Source of the DNA: Marifrigoribacter sp965178585
Lineage (GTDB): Bacteria > Bacteroidota > Bacteroidia > Flavobacteriales > Flavobacteriaceae
Reading direction: 5' to 3'
NCBI GenBank assembly: GCA_965178585.1
Contig: OZ238267.1
Location: forward strand, 806,001-870,000
Length of the DNA stretch: 64,000 nucleotides
How positions within the stretch are numbered: the stretch's first letter is position 1; every line of letters starts with the position of its first letter. Both the position numbers and the translations under genes were made by a program. Below the pieces are notes generated by a model, which searched no databases, was not told the origin of the DNA, and saw only the letters and a program-made list of their open reading frames with translations. Below are positions 17,306 through 27,765 of the stretch, one piece after another.

Positions 17306-19306
17306 GTGCCAATAGCAGAGAAGAACATATTAAACCGCTTATATTTTGTCGCCGGAGGTATGTTTCTCTTTGCGATACTAATTGCTGTAAAAATAATTAA
17401 CATACAATTTGTTGATGGTGATAAGTATCGAGATCTAGCAAAAAAGAATACAGTTAAGAATTGGGTGATTCCTTCAAGTAGGGGAAATATTTATGCTGAT
17501 GATGGTAGTCTACTTGCTACTTCAGTCCCAAAATACGAAATACGATTCGATGCAGTAACCGTTTCTGCTGCAAACTTCAAAGAACATCTTCCTGCTCTTG
17601 CTAAAGAGTTGTCTTCCATGTTTGGTAAACCTGAATCTTATTATATAACTAAGTTTAAAAAAGCAAGAACAAATAAAAACAGGTATATGCTGGTAGTTAA
17701 AAATTTAGGCTACTCAGATTATATGCGTGTTAAAAATTTTCCATTACTGAATTTAGGGCCTTATAAAGGAGGATTGGTTGTAGAACAAAAGACAGTTAGA
17801 GAGCATCCTATAGGAAAAATTGCAGAGCGTTTAGTTGGGAATGAGGTAAGTGGATCTCCTGGTGTTTATGAAATGGGACTTGAAGGTGCTTACGATGAAT
17901 ATTTAAAAGGAAAATCAGGTAAACGATTAAAACAAAAGATTGCAAAAGGCCAATGGAAGCCAGTTTTTGACGAAAATGAAATAGAGCCTTTAGATGGTTA
18001 TGATGCGGTCACCACCATTAATGTAAATATTCAAGATATTGCTCATCACGCACTTTTAAAGCAATTAGAAATATACAAAGCTGAACACGGATGTGTAATT
18101 GTTATGGAAGTTGCTAGTGGAGAAATTAAGGCTGTTGCAAATTTAGGTCGCACGAGTAAGGGGACTTATTATGAAAAGTATAATTACGCAATAGCAGAAG
18201 CTCATGAGCCGGGATCTACATTTAAAGTAGCAGCATTTATGGCTGCTTTAGAAGATAAAATCATTGATACAAGTACAGTAGTTGATACTAAATCGGGTGT
18301 AAAAACTTTTTATAGAAGAAAAATATACGATTCACATCATGGTGGTTATGGAAAAATTTCTGCTGCAAAAGCTTTAGAAGTTTCTTCAAATATAGGTTTA
18401 GCAACAATTATTGATGAAGGGTATAGAGAAGACCCACAAAAATTTATTGATCGTATAAAAAGTTTCAACCTTAATGATTCAATTGGAATTGCTATACTCG
18501 GTGAAAGAAGCCCTATGATCCCTGAACCGGGTCATCACAAATGGAGTAAAAATGCATTGCCTTCCTTATCTTATGGTTATAACTTAGACTTAACACCGTT
18601 ACAAGTATTAAATTTCTACAATGCAATTGCTAATGACGGTGTAATGGTAAAACCTAGATTTATCAGAGAGGTTCGAGCTTGGAATCAAGCAATTGTAACT
18701 TTTGATAAAATGGTAACGAACCCTAAAATTGCTTCAGAAGAGACCATTGATCAAATTCAAGATATTCTTAAAAACATTGTCATTAGAGGAACAGGCAAGA
18801 AATTGTATTCTCCATATTTTTCAATGGCAGGAAAAACAGGTACTGCACAAACCGAATATTGGATGCCGGATTGGAAAGAGAATAAAAGGTATATTTCTTC
18901 ATTTGCTGGATATTTTCCGGCTGAAAACCCTAAGTATTCTTGTATAGTAGTTATTCATAAACCAGATTTATCGGTTGGGTATTATGGAGCAGATGTTTCT
19001 GGACCAGTTTTTAAACGAATAGCTCAAAAAATATACACAGTTTCCCCTTTAATAGCTGAGGTAAGTGATATAGAAACGAAAGATGTTTTGGTAGAGAATG
19101 ATTATGAGTCCTATTATCCAAAAGCGCAAAAAGAAACTTCTAAAGTGCCAAATGTTGTTGGTATGGCAGGAATGGATGCAGTTTCATTATTAGAAAATAT
19201 TGGATTACAAGTAAAGATAGTAGGTAACGGAACCGTGTCTAAACAATCTTTAAAGTCAGGTGAAAATATAGAGCAAGGAAAACAAATAATTCTCAATTTA
19301 TCGTGA
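17306..19306 (+). CDS. ftsI: Division-specific transpeptidase FtsI (PBP3) with PASTA domain
   Basis: A 666-residue class B penicillin-binding protein that cross-links septal peptidoglycan. One membrane anchor lies at about 11-31. The pedestal domain contains SSRGNIY. The transpeptidase motifs are SxxK with Ser304 (GSTFK), SxN at Ser360-Asn362 and KTG at 510-512. A single PASTA domain (about 606-666, starting VPNVVG) ends the protein, as in many Bacteroidota FtsI proteins. The GTG start at 17306 lies 3 bases after ftsL. The stop shares GTGA with murE. Confidence 0.95.
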   Translation: MPIAEKNILNRLYFVAGGMFLFAILIAVKIINIQFVDGDKYRDLAKKNTVKNWVIPSSRGNIYADDGSLLATSVPKYEIRFDAVTVSAANFKEHLPALAKELSSMFGKPESYYITKFKKARTNKNRYMLVVKNLGYSDYMRVKNFPLLNLGPYKGGLVVEQKTVREHPIGKIAERLVGNEVSGSPGVYEMGLEGAYDEYLKGKSGKRLKQKIAKGQWKPVFDENEIEPLDGYDAVTTINVNIQDIAHHALLKQLEIYKAEHGCVIVMEVASGEIKAVANLGRTSKGTYYEKYNYAIAEAHEPGSTFKVAAFMAALEDKIIDTSTVVDTKSGVKTFYRRKIYDSHHGGYGKISAAKALEVSSNIGLATIIDEGYREDPQKFIDRIKSFNLNDSIGIAILGERSPMIPEPGHHKWSKNALPSLSYGYNLDLTPLQVLNFYNAIANDGVMVKPRFIREVRAWNQAIVTFDKMVTNPKIASEETIDQIQDILKNIVIRGTGKKLYSPYFSMAGKTGTAQTEYWMPDWKENKRYISSFAGYFPAENPKYSCIVVIHKPDLSVGYYGADVSGPVFKRIAQKIYTVSPLIAEVSDIETKDVLVENDYESYYPKAQKETSKVPNVVGMAGMDAVSLLENIGLQVKIVGNGTVSKQSLKSGENIEQGKQIILNLS

Positions 19307-20766
19307 TTCAACTTAAAGACATATTGTACAAGGTTACTATCGAAAAAGTGATTGGAAGCACATCTGTTTCTGTACGTAATATTGAGTTTGATTCTAGAAA
19401 AGTGAAACTTAATGATGTATTTGTTGCTATTAGAGGAACTCTTTCTGACGGTCATGAGTTTATTAAAAAGGCAACAGATCAAGGAGCCTTAGTAATTATT
19501 TGCGAAATAATACCGAAGGAAATTATTAATGGAATTACCTATGTTCAAGTAGATAATTCTCAAAAAGCATTATCGGTTTTAGCTGCAAATTATTATGATA
19601 ATCCTTCTGAAAATCTAAGATTAATTGGGGTAACAGGTACCAATGGTAAAACAACTATTTCTTCTTTATTGTTTCAGTTATTTAAAAAAGCAGGTTATAA
19701 AGTTGGATTGCTTTCTACAGTAAAAATTATGGTAGATAACAAACAATATGCTGCAACTCATACGACTCCAGATTCTTTAACCATTAATAAATATTTAAAA
19801 GAAATGGTTGATGAAGGAGTAGATTTTTGTTTTATGGAAGTAAGCTCCCACGGGATTCACCAAATGAGGACCGAAGGATTACATTTTGAAGGTGGAATAT
19901 TTACTAATTTATCACATGATCATTTAGATTATCATAACAATTTCGCTGAATATAGAGATGTAAAGAAGTTGTTTTTTGATCAACTTCCTAAAACAGCATT
20001 TGCAATTACAAATACCGATGATAAAAACGGTAAAGTTATGTTGCAAAATACAAAAGCAAAAAAATACAGCTACGCATTAAAATCATTAGCAGATTACAAA
20101 GCTCAGATTTTAGAAAACCAATTTAATGGATTGTTGTTAAAAGTTAACAACCAAGAGTTATGGGTAAAACTCATCGGTAATTTTAATGCTTATAATTTAT
20201 TGGCCATTTATGCAACTGCAGATTTGTTGGGGTTAGAAACCTTAAACACTTTACAGTTGATGAGCGAATTGGAAAGTGTCGACGGGAGATTTCAATATGT
20301 AGTTTCCAGTAAAAATATAACAGCAATTGTCGATTATGCACATACTCCAGATGCTTTAAAAAATGTATTAGAAACGATCAACACTATACGAACTAAAAAC
20401 GAAGAGTTAATTACCGTAGTGGGCTGTGGTGGAGATAGAGATGCGACCAAAAGACCAAAAATGGGAAATATAGCTTCTTCATTAAGTAATAAAGTAATAT
20501 TTACTAGTGATAATCCCAGAAGTGAAAATCCAGATGCGATTATAGAGTCCATGGAAGAAGGGGTTTCTGGAGAAAATTTTAATAAAACTCTATCTATTAC
20601 CGATAGAAAACAAGCGATAAAAACAGCTTGTCAATTGGCTAATGAAGGAGATATTATTTTGATAGCTGGTAAAGGTCATGAAACATATCAAGAAGTTAAA
20701 GGAGAACGATTTGATTTTGATGATTTTAAAATAATTAAAGAACTATTAAAAGCCCTAAATAAATAA
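19303..20766 (+). CDS. murE: UDP-N-acetylmuramoyl-tripeptide synthetase, meso-diaminopimelate adding
   Basis: MurE adds the third amino acid to UDP-MurNAc-L-Ala-D-Glu. The ATP loop is GVTGTNGKTT. The HTTPDSL motif and the carbamylated-Lys region follow. The specificity motif reads DNPR, which in this family marks meso-diaminopimelate rather than Lys. Length is 487 residues. It starts with GTG overlapping the ftsI stop by 4 bases. Confidence 0.96.
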   Translation: MIQLKDILYKVTIEKVIGSTSVSVRNIEFDSRKVKLNDVFVAIRGTLSDGHEFIKKATDQGALVIICEIIPKEIINGITYVQVDNSQKALSVLAANYYDNPSENLRLIGVTGTNGKTTISSLLFQLFKKAGYKVGLLSTVKIMVDNKQYAATHTTPDSLTINKYLKEMVDEGVDFCFMEVSSHGIHQMRTEGLHFEGGIFTNLSHDHLDYHNNFAEYRDVKKLFFDQLPKTAFAITNTDDKNGKVMLQNTKAKKYSYALKSLADYKAQILENQFNGLLLKVNNQELWVKLIGNFNAYNLLAIYATADLLGLETLNTLQLMSELESVDGRFQYVVSSKNITAIVDYAHTPDALKNVLETINTIRTKNEELITVVGCGGDRDATKRPKMGNIASSLSNKVIFTSDNPRSENPDAIIESMEEGVSGENFNKTLSITDRKQAIKTACQLANEGDIILIAGKGHETYQEVKGERFDFDDFKIIKELLKALNK

Positions 20767-20769
20767 TTT

Positions 20770-22002
20770 ATGTTGTACTACTTATTTGATTATTTAGAAA
20801 AAACATACCATTTACCTGGAGCAGGACTCTTTCAGTTTTTGACTTTTAGAGCTGGTCTTGCTGTTATTTTCTCTTTGTTAATCGCAGCCATTTATGGTAA
20901 AAAAATCATCAACTTTTTAAGAAAACAACAGGTTGGAGAAACAGTTAGGGATCTAGGTTTAGAAGGACAAAAAGAGAAAGCTGGGACACCTACAATGGGA
21001 GGTATTATAATCATATTGGCAACTATCATCCCGGTATTGCTTTTTGCTAAACTTGAAAATATTTATGTAATCCTATTATTAGTTACTACTGTATGGATGG
21101 GTATTATTGGTTTTATAGATGATTATATAAAGATTTTTAAAAAGAATAAAGATGGGCTTTCTGGGAAATTCAAAGTAATAGGTCAAGTTGGTTTAGGTAT
21201 TATCGTAGGTGCAACTATGTATTTTAATAATGACATCACTGTGCAAAGGCAAAAACTTCCTGAAACTGTTTCTACAGAAACAGTTTCAGAAAATAGAATT
21301 CCAGAATTTTATCCTGAAGAAAAAACATTATTAACAACTATCCCTTTTGTAAAAAAGAATGAGTTTAATTATGAAAGTTTAATTAGTTGGGCAGGAGAAG
21401 GGGCCAAAGATTATGTTTGGTTGATTTTTATTCCAATTGTTATTTTCATTATTACTGCTGTTTCAAATGGTGCTAACCTTACCGATGGAATTGATGGATT
21501 GGCTGCTGGTACTTCAGCAATTATTGGAGTTACACTGGCTTTGTTTGCTTGGGTTTCAGGTAATGTGATATTTTCAGATTACCTCAATATCATGTACATA
21601 CCTAATACGGGTGAGCTATCCATTTTTATTATGTCATTCGTAGGGGCATTAATAGGGTTTTTATGGTATAACACTTATCCAGCACAAGTTTTTATGGGTG
21701 ATACCGGAAGTTTAACAATTGGTGGAATTATAGCTGTAATAGCAATCGCGATTCGTAAAGAATGGCTGATTCCAATTTTATGTGGAATTTTCTTAATGGA
21801 AAACCTTTCGGTGGTAATGCAAGTAGGATGGTTTAAGTATACTAAGAAGAAATTTGGGGAGGGAAGAAGGATATTTAAAATGTCGCCACTCCATCATCAC
21901 TATCAAAAATCTGGTTTTCACGAAAGTAAAATTGTAACACGTTTTTGGATTGTTGGAATATTTCTAGCAATTCTAACGATTGCTACTTTAAAAATTAGAT
22001 AA
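20770..22002 (+). CDS. mraY: Phospho-N-acetylmuramoyl-pentapeptide-transferase
   Basis: MraY makes lipid I on the inner membrane. The 410 residues include about ten membrane segments and the motifs IGFIDDYIK, ANLTDGIDGLA, GDTGSL and SPLHHHYQKSG. At about residues 155-210 it has a longer hydrophilic insert than the common 360-residue enzyme, as seen in Bacteroidota. The DNA of this insert holds a perfect 13-bp inverted repeat (21260-21289) coding for a duplicated ETVS. It begins 3 bases after murE. Confidence 0.96.
   Translation: MLYYLFDYLEKTYHLPGAGLFQFLTFRAGLAVIFSLLIAAIYGKKIINFLRKQQVGETVRDLGLEGQKEKAGTPTMGGIIIILATIIPVLLFAKLENIYVILLLVTTVWMGIIGFIDDYIKIFKKNKDGLSGKFKVIGQVGLGIIVGATMYFNNDITVQRQKLPETVSTETVSENRIPEFYPEEKTLLTTIPFVKKNEFNYESLISWAGEGAKDYVWLIFIPIVIFIITAVSNGANLTDGIDGLAAGTSAIIGVTLALFAWVSGNVIFSDYLNIMYIPNTGELSIFIMSFVGALIGFLWYNTYPAQVFMGDTGSLTIGGIIAVIAIAIRKEWLIPILCGIFLMENLSVVMQVGWFKYTKKKFGEGRRIFKMSPLHHHYQKSGFHESKIVTRFWIVGIFLAILTIATLKIR
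21260..21289 (+). repeat. Perfect 13-bp inverted repeat within mraY
   Basis: CTGAAACTGTTTC (21260-21272) and GAAACAGTTTCAG (21277-21289) flank TACA. There is no T run after it, so it is not a standard terminator. It encodes the repeated ETVS in the insert of MraY. Confidence 0.85.
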
Positions 22003-22030
22003 AATATTTAAAGAGTTTGAAGAATAAAGA

Positions 22031-23374
22031 GTGAAGAAAAAAAATAAAATAGTAATACTTGGAGCAGGAGAAAGTGGGGTGGGGACAGCTATTTTAGGAA
22101 AAAAAGAAGGCTTTGAGGTTTTTGTTTCAGACCTCGGAAAAATAAATAAAAAGTACAAACAAGTTCTTTTACATCATGAGATTAATTGGGAAGAAGAAGG
22201 TCATTCAGAAGCTATTATTCTTTCAGCAGATTTGGTAATGAAAAGTCCTGGAATTCCAGACAACGCTCCATTGGTTTTAAAATTAAAGGAGAAAGGAATA
22301 AAAGTGATATCAGAAATTGAATTTGCTGCAAAGTATACTTCAGCAACCCTTATTGGAATAACAGGAAGTAATGGTAAAACTACCGTGGCAACTATGACAC
22401 ATCAAATTTTAAATGACGGTGGAAAAAATGTCGCTTTAGCTGGAAACATTGGAAAAAGTTTTGCTGAGTTAGTAGCTACAGAAAACTTTGATGAGTATGT
22501 TTTGGAGTTAAGTAGTTTTCAGTTGGATGGAATCATAGATTTTGTACCACATATTGCAGTTTTAACAAATCTGTCACCGGATCATTTAGATCGATATGAT
22601 AATGATTATGCTAAATATATAGATTCCAAATTTCGAATAATAATGAATCAAACGCCTAAGGATTATTTTATTTATGATGCGGATGATGAAATGATAAATG
22701 AATGGATTTCAAGAAAAACAATTAAATCTCAATTATTACCTTTTTCAGTTAAAAAAGAATTGAAAAAAGGAGCATATATAAAAAACAACGAATTAATAAT
22801 AACAATAGATAACAACCCATTTACTATGCCAATCGCAAAACTAGGATTACAAGGTCAACACAACACCAAAAATGCAATGGCTGCTTCAACAGTGTCGAAG
22901 TTGCTAAACATTAGAAAAGAAACCATAAGAAGAAGTTTAGAAAATTTTCAAGGTGTCGAACACCGTTTAGAAAACGTTTTAAAGATTAACAATGTTAAAT
23001 ACATCAATGATTCAAAAGGAACCAATGTAAATGCAACATTTTATGCATTAGATAGTATGGAGTCTCCTACGGTTTGGATTGTAGGTGGTGTTGATAAAGG
23101 AAATGATTATAGCGAGTTGTTTCCATTAGTAAATGAAAAAGTAAAAGCAATTATTTGTTTGGGAGTTGACAACGAAAAAATAATTAGAGCTTTTGGTAAT
23201 GTAGTTGATATTATGGTAGAGACACATTCTATGCAGGATGCTGTAAAAGTTGCATATAGACTTTCAAAAAGAGGAGATGCAGTATTGTTATCACCTGCCT
23301 GTGCTAGTTTTGATTTATTTGAAAACTATGAAGACAGAGGAAGGCAATTTAAAAATGCAGTTCGTAATTTATAA
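22031..23374 (+). CDS. murD: UDP-N-acetylmuramoylalanine--D-glutamate ligase
   Basis: MurD adds D-glutamate to UDP-MurNAc-L-Ala. Residues 1-95 form the UDP-binding domain (ILGAGESGVGTAIL). The ATP loop is GITGSNGKTT. LTNLSPDHLDRY and NDSKGTN are family motifs. Length is 447 residues, with a GTG start. A 28-base gap from mraY is one of the few spacings in this cluster. Confidence 0.96.
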   Translation: MKKKNKIVILGAGESGVGTAILGKKEGFEVFVSDLGKINKKYKQVLLHHEINWEEEGHSEAIILSADLVMKSPGIPDNAPLVLKLKEKGIKVISEIEFAAKYTSATLIGITGSNGKTTVATMTHQILNDGGKNVALAGNIGKSFAELVATENFDEYVLELSSFQLDGIIDFVPHIAVLTNLSPDHLDRYDNDYAKYIDSKFRIIMNQTPKDYFIYDADDEMINEWISRKTIKSQLLPFSVKKELKKGAYIKNNELIITIDNNPFTMPIAKLGLQGQHNTKNAMAASTVSKLLNIRKETIRRSLENFQGVEHRLENVLKINNVKYINDSKGTNVNATFYALDSMESPTVWIVGGVDKGNDYSELFPLVNEKVKAIICLGVDNEKIIRAFGNVVDIMVETHSMQDAVKVAYRLSKRGDAVLLSPACASFDLFENYEDRGRQFKNAVRNL

Positions 23375-23406
23375 TAAGGAATTATCTAATTAATATTTTA
23401 ATTAAA

Positions 23407-24597
23407 ATGAAAAATGTATTTCAACATATAAAGGGTGACAAGACCATTTGGGCTGTTGTTTCCTTGTTGGCTTTATTTTCATTTTTACCGGTGTATAGCT
23501 CCAGTAGTAATTTGGCATATCTATATGGAGATGGAAATACATTTAAATTTCTTTTGAAACATTTAACGCATCTAATATTAGGTTTTGCAATATTGTATGG
23601 GGTTCATAAAGTACCTTATCATTATTTTAAAGGGTTGTCTATAATTGCACTTCCCATTGTAATTATTCTTTTGATTATTACAATGACACAAGGGACTACT
23701 ATTGAAGGAGCGAATGCTAGTAGATGGATTCGTATTCCTTTTGTAGGTGTTACTTTTCAAAGTTCCACGTTAGCATCTGTAGTTTTATTGACTTATGTTG
23801 CTCGATATCTTTCAAGAATAAAAGATAAAACAGTAACTTTTAAAGAAACTATACTTCCGTTATGGGTTCCTATTTTTCTAGTTTTGGCTTTAATTTTACC
23901 TGCTAATTTTTCAACAGCAGTAATCATATTTACAATGTTAACCATGTTGGTTTTTATTGGAGGCTATCCTGTAAAGTATTTGATGATTATTTTATTTGCT
24001 GGAGCATTGTTTTTGACCTTGTTTGTAGTTTCTGCAAAAGCTTTTCCAGGAGTATTTCCTAATAGAGTTGATACTTGGATAAGTAGAATTGATAATTTTA
24101 CAGATGGTGAAGAAACGGAAGCAGATTACCAAATTGAAAAAGCTAAAATTGCAATTGCATCTGGAGGTGTTACTGGATTAGGTCCAGGAAAAAGTATTCA
24201 GAAAAACTTCTTGCCACAATCTTCATCCGATTTTATTTATGCAGTAATCGTCGAGGAGTTTGGGTTAGTAGGGTCCTTATTTTTAATGTCATTATATCTT
24301 TTGCTGTTATTTAGGTTTGTAATTGTTGCACATAAAGCTGAATCCGTATTTGGAAAATTATTAGTTATTGGAGTGGGCTTACCCATTGTATTTGTAGCGT
24401 TAATAAATATGGCTGTTGCAGTAGAAATATTCCCAGTTACAGGTCAAACATTACCGTTAATTAGTAGTGGAGGCTCATCCATTTGGATGACCTGTTTAGC
24501 AATTGGAATGGTGTTAAGTGTAAGTGCAAAAAGAGAAGTAGCTAAATCTGAAAATCAAGAAGAAAACCCATTAGATATATTAAGTGAAGCCTTATAA
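23407..24597 (+). CDS. ftsW: Septal peptidoglycan glycosyltransferase FtsW
   Basis: FtsW is a SEDS-family polymerase working with FtsI at the septum. The 396 residues have about ten membrane segments, the family region GANASRWIRIP, the essential Asp region after FPNRVDTWISR, and the C-terminal SSGGSSIWMTC motif. The last 14 bases overlap murG. The partner transpeptidase FtsI is in the same operon. Confidence 0.95.
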   Translation: MKNVFQHIKGDKTIWAVVSLLALFSFLPVYSSSSNLAYLYGDGNTFKFLLKHLTHLILGFAILYGVHKVPYHYFKGLSIIALPIVIILLIITMTQGTTIEGANASRWIRIPFVGVTFQSSTLASVVLLTYVARYLSRIKDKTVTFKETILPLWVPIFLVLALILPANFSTAVIIFTMLTMLVFIGGYPVKYLMIILFAGALFLTLFVVSAKAFPGVFPNRVDTWISRIDNFTDGEETEADYQIEKAKIAIASGGVTGLGPGKSIQKNFLPQSSSDFIYAVIVEEFGLVGSLFLMSLYLLLLFRFVIVAHKAESVFGKLLVIGVGLPIVFVALINMAVAVEIFPVTGQTLPLISSGGSSIWMTCLAIGMVLSVSAKREVAKSENQEENPLDILSEAL

Positions 24598-25687
24598 ATT
24601 TATCATATCAGGAGGAGGAACAGGAGGTCATATCTATCCTGCAGTAGCGATTGCAAACGAATTAAAAGTTCGTTATCCTGATGCTGAGTTTTTATTTGTT
24701 GGTGCAGAAGATAGAATGGAAATGGAAAAAGTTCCGCAAGCAGGTTATCCTATAAAAGGACTTTGGATTTCAGGTTTGCAACGTAGTCTATCATTAAAAA
24801 ATTTATTATTTCCATTTAAATTAATTTCTAGTTTATGGAAATCTAAAAAAATATTAAAATCCTTTAAGCCTAATGTTGCAATTGGTACTGGAGGCTATGC
24901 CAGTGCTCCTTTATTGAAAGTTGCCTCTAATAATAAAATCCCATGTTTAATTCAGGAGCAAAACTCTCATGCGGGTATCACTAACAAATGGTTAAGTGGA
25001 AAAGTGAAAAGAATTTGTGTGGCTTATGATGGAATGGAAAAATATTTTCCGTCAAATAAAATTCAATTAACAGGAAATCCTGTTCGGCAAGATTTATTAG
25101 ATATTTCAGAGAAAAGAGAAGAGGCCATCAACTTTTTTAAACTGAATTCAAAGAAAAAAACATTATTGGTTTTAGGCGGAAGTTTAGGGGCTAGAACAAT
25201 AAATTCATTAATCAGTTCGTCGATGGATTATTTTTCAAAACTAGATTTACAAATCATCTGGCAATGTGGAAGTTTTTATTTCGAAACTTATAAAAATATG
25301 GGCACTGAAAATGTACAAGTCCATGCTTTTTTAAATCGGATGGGTTTGGCTTATGCAGCTTCAGATTTTATTATTTCAAGAGCGGGTGCTCTTTCGGTTT
25401 CAGAATTATGTTTGGTAGGGAAACCAGTGATATTTATACCTTCTCCCAATGTTTCGGAAGATCATCAAACTAAAAATGCAAAGTCTATTAGCAGTAAGAA
25501 TGCAGCAATTTTAATAGAGGAAAAAGAATTAGATGCTCAGTTTGAAAAAGAGTTTTCAAGTTTATTTAATTCAGAAGAAATTCAAAAAGAATTATCAAAA
25601 AAAATTAAGGCATTAGGGAAGCCAAATGCAACGATAGAGATTGTAGAAGAGATAGAGAAATTATTAAAAAACAAGAGAACTAGATAA
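24584..25687 (+). CDS. murG: UDP-N-acetylglucosamine transferase MurG
   Basis: MurG converts lipid I to lipid II on the inner face of the membrane. Motifs: GGGTGGHIYPA at the N terminus, GTGGYAS, GGSLGAR, and the donor-binding ISRAGALSVSEL. It has 367 residues. The GTG start (24584) lies inside the end of ftsW. Confidence 0.96.
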   Translation: MKPYKFIISGGGTGGHIYPAVAIANELKVRYPDAEFLFVGAEDRMEMEKVPQAGYPIKGLWISGLQRSLSLKNLLFPFKLISSLWKSKKILKSFKPNVAIGTGGYASAPLLKVASNNKIPCLIQEQNSHAGITNKWLSGKVKRICVAYDGMEKYFPSNKIQLTGNPVRQDLLDISEKREEAINFFKLNSKKKTLLVLGGSLGARTINSLISSSMDYFSKLDLQIIWQCGSFYFETYKNMGTENVQVHAFLNRMGLAYAASDFIISRAGALSVSELCLVGKPVIFIPSPNVSEDHQTKNAKSISSKNAAILIEEKELDAQFEKEFSSLFNSEEIQKELSKKIKALGKPNATIEIVEEIEKLLKNKRTR

Positions 25688-25691
25688 AGGA

Positions 25692-27047
25692 ATGTGGATT
25701 TTAAATAACATAAAAAACTTTTATTTTGTCGGTATAGGTGGTATAGGTATGAGTGCATTGGCACGATACTTTAATCTGCAAGGAAAGAATGTTTTTGGTT
25801 ATGATAAAACCCCATCAGAAATTACAAAGGCATTGATAGGTGAAGGGATTTCAATCCAATATCAAGATGAAGTGTCTAGGATTCCTGAAGCAATTCTTAA
25901 AAATGAAAACACGCTAATTGTTTGTACGCCTGCAATACCCAAAAACAATAAAATTTTAACATGGTTGAATTCTGAAGATTATAATATTACCAAACGTTCA
26001 GAATTATTAGGTGAAATTTCCAAAAATAGTATTTGTTTGGCAGTAGCTGGAACCCATGGAAAAACAACTACTTCTGCCATTTTAGGTCATTTACTTGCAA
26101 GTTGTAATATGCCGGTTACTGCTTTTTTAGGAGGTGTTTCAGAAAACTTCAATTCTAATTTAATTTATAATGGAAGTGATATTATGGTGGTTGAAGCTGA
26201 TGAGTTTGATCGCTCGTTTCTTCATTTAAACCCTACAATTGCCTGTGTTACATCTATGGATGCAGATCATTTAGATATTTATGGGACTTCTTCAGAATTA
26301 GAAAATACATTTATAGAATTTTCTGAGTTGGTTTCAGACCCGAATAAATTATTGTTTAAAAAAGGACTCCCGTTAAAAGGGAAAACGGTTTCAGCAATAG
26401 AAAGTGCAGATTTTGAAGCTAAAAATGTTAGAATTGAGGATGGAAGCTATGTCTTTGATTTAAAAACACCTTCCGAAGAGATAAAAAATTTGCGATTCCA
26501 TTTACCAGGTCATCATAATATGTTTAATGCTGTTACCGCTTTGGGCATGGCAATTTTAGCTGGTACGCCAACTGATTGCCTGTCCAAAGCTTTACAGGAT
26601 TTTAAAGGTGTAAAAAGAAGATTTACCTATAAAATAAGAACTGAAAATTTGGTATTAATTGATGATTATGCACATCATCCAACTGAAATAGATGCGTTAT
26701 ATCAAGCAGTTTCTGAAATGTATCCTAATAATAGAAAATTGATTGCTTTTCAACCGCATTTATTTTCTAGAACAAAAGATTTTGTAGAAGAGTTTGCGAA
26801 AAGTTTATCCTTTTTTGATGAAGTGATTTTATTGGATATCTATCCTGCAAGGGAAGAACCTATTGAGGGAGTTGCCTCAAAATGGTTACTTGATAAAATT
26901 GAAAATAATAATAAAAAAATAGTTTCTAAAGAAGATCTTGCTAAGGAAATAAAGAACTCAAATTGTAAAGTGAAACTAATGGTAGGTGCTGGAGATATAG
27001 GCGTTGAAGTGGAGTCGGTAACTAAATATTTGAAGAATGAAAATTAA
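25692..27047 (+). CDS. murC: UDP-N-acetylmuramate--L-alanine ligase
   Basis: MurC begins the peptide stem by adding L-alanine. The UDP-binding motif is GIGGIGMSALA, the ATP loop GTHGKTTTSA, and DADHLDIYG and DDYAHHPTEI are typical. It has 451 residues. The start follows murG by 4 bases and the end overlaps ftsQ by 11. Confidence 0.96.
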   Translation: MWILNNIKNFYFVGIGGIGMSALARYFNLQGKNVFGYDKTPSEITKALIGEGISIQYQDEVSRIPEAILKNENTLIVCTPAIPKNNKILTWLNSEDYNITKRSELLGEISKNSICLAVAGTHGKTTTSAILGHLLASCNMPVTAFLGGVSENFNSNLIYNGSDIMVVEADEFDRSFLHLNPTIACVTSMDADHLDIYGTSSELENTFIEFSELVSDPNKLLFKKGLPLKGKTVSAIESADFEAKNVRIEDGSYVFDLKTPSEEIKNLRFHLPGHHNMFNAVTALGMAILAGTPTDCLSKALQDFKGVKRRFTYKIRTENLVLIDDYAHHPTEIDALYQAVSEMYPNNRKLIAFQPHLFSRTKDFVEEFAKSLSFFDEVILLDIYPAREEPIEGVASKWLLDKIENNNKKIVSKEDLAKEIKNSNCKVKLMVGAGDIGVEVESVTKYLKNEN

Positions 27048-27765
27048 TTGGGGCTTCATAAAATTTTTAGTTGTAACGAGTTTAATCGTTTTTATGTTTG
27101 GGTTCAGTAAACAAAGAAATGAGGTGCGAGAAATCACTAAAATCAAGGTAGATTTTAGGGATGAAAACAGGTTATTTATCACTCAAAATTCGGTTAATAA
27201 ATTGTTAATACAAAATGAAGACAGTGTTACGAGTATAGGTAAAGAAACTTTAGATTTGAATAAGATGGAAAGTAGATTGTTGGAAAACCCAATGATTAAA
27301 GGTGCAGAGGTTTATATAACCGTTGATGGTGTTTTAGGAGCGAAAATTGAGCAGAGAAATCCGATTGCTAGAGTTGAAGGGAACCCAAGTTATTATTTGG
27401 ATGAAGACGGAAAAAAAATGCCGATGTCATTTGTTCATTCAGCACGAGTTCCAATTATTTCAGGAATATCAGAAAATAGATATACTGAAGTAACAGAATT
27501 AGTGAAAAGAATAAGGGCTGATGATTTTATGAAAGAATATGTCGTTGGATTGGATGTAGATGATGCAGGAAATGTGATTTTAAGAATTCGAAAGAATGAT
27601 ATAAAAGTGTTTTTTGGAAAATCTATTGATATAGATAATAAGTTTCAAAAATTTAAAGCGTTTTATAAACTAACAAAGCAAGACAGTTTACTTGAAAATT
27701 ACAGTTTGATAAATTTAAAGTTTAAAGATCAGGTTGTAGCTACAAAAAGGAATACAAATGGATAA
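27037..27765 (+). CDS. ftsQ: Cell division protein FtsQ
   Basis: A 242-residue bitopic protein with one membrane segment (about 5-21), a POTRA-like region and a beta domain (VYITVDGVLGAKIEQRNPIARVEG is typical, given here in part). It links the FtsL complex to the ring. It lies between murC and ftsA and overlaps both, by 11 and 8 bases. FtsQ is poorly conserved, but the position is diagnostic. Confidence 0.92.
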   Translation: MKINWGFIKFLVVTSLIVFMFGFSKQRNEVREITKIKVDFRDENRLFITQNSVNKLLIQNEDSVTSIGKETLDLNKMESRLLENPMIKGAEVYITVDGVLGAKIEQRNPIARVEGNPSYYLDEDGKKMPMSFVHSARVPIISGISENRYTEVTELVKRIRADDFMKEYVVGLDVDDAGNVILRIRKNDIKVFFGKSIDIDNKFQKFKAFYKLTKQDSLLENYSLINLKFKDQVVATKRNTNG

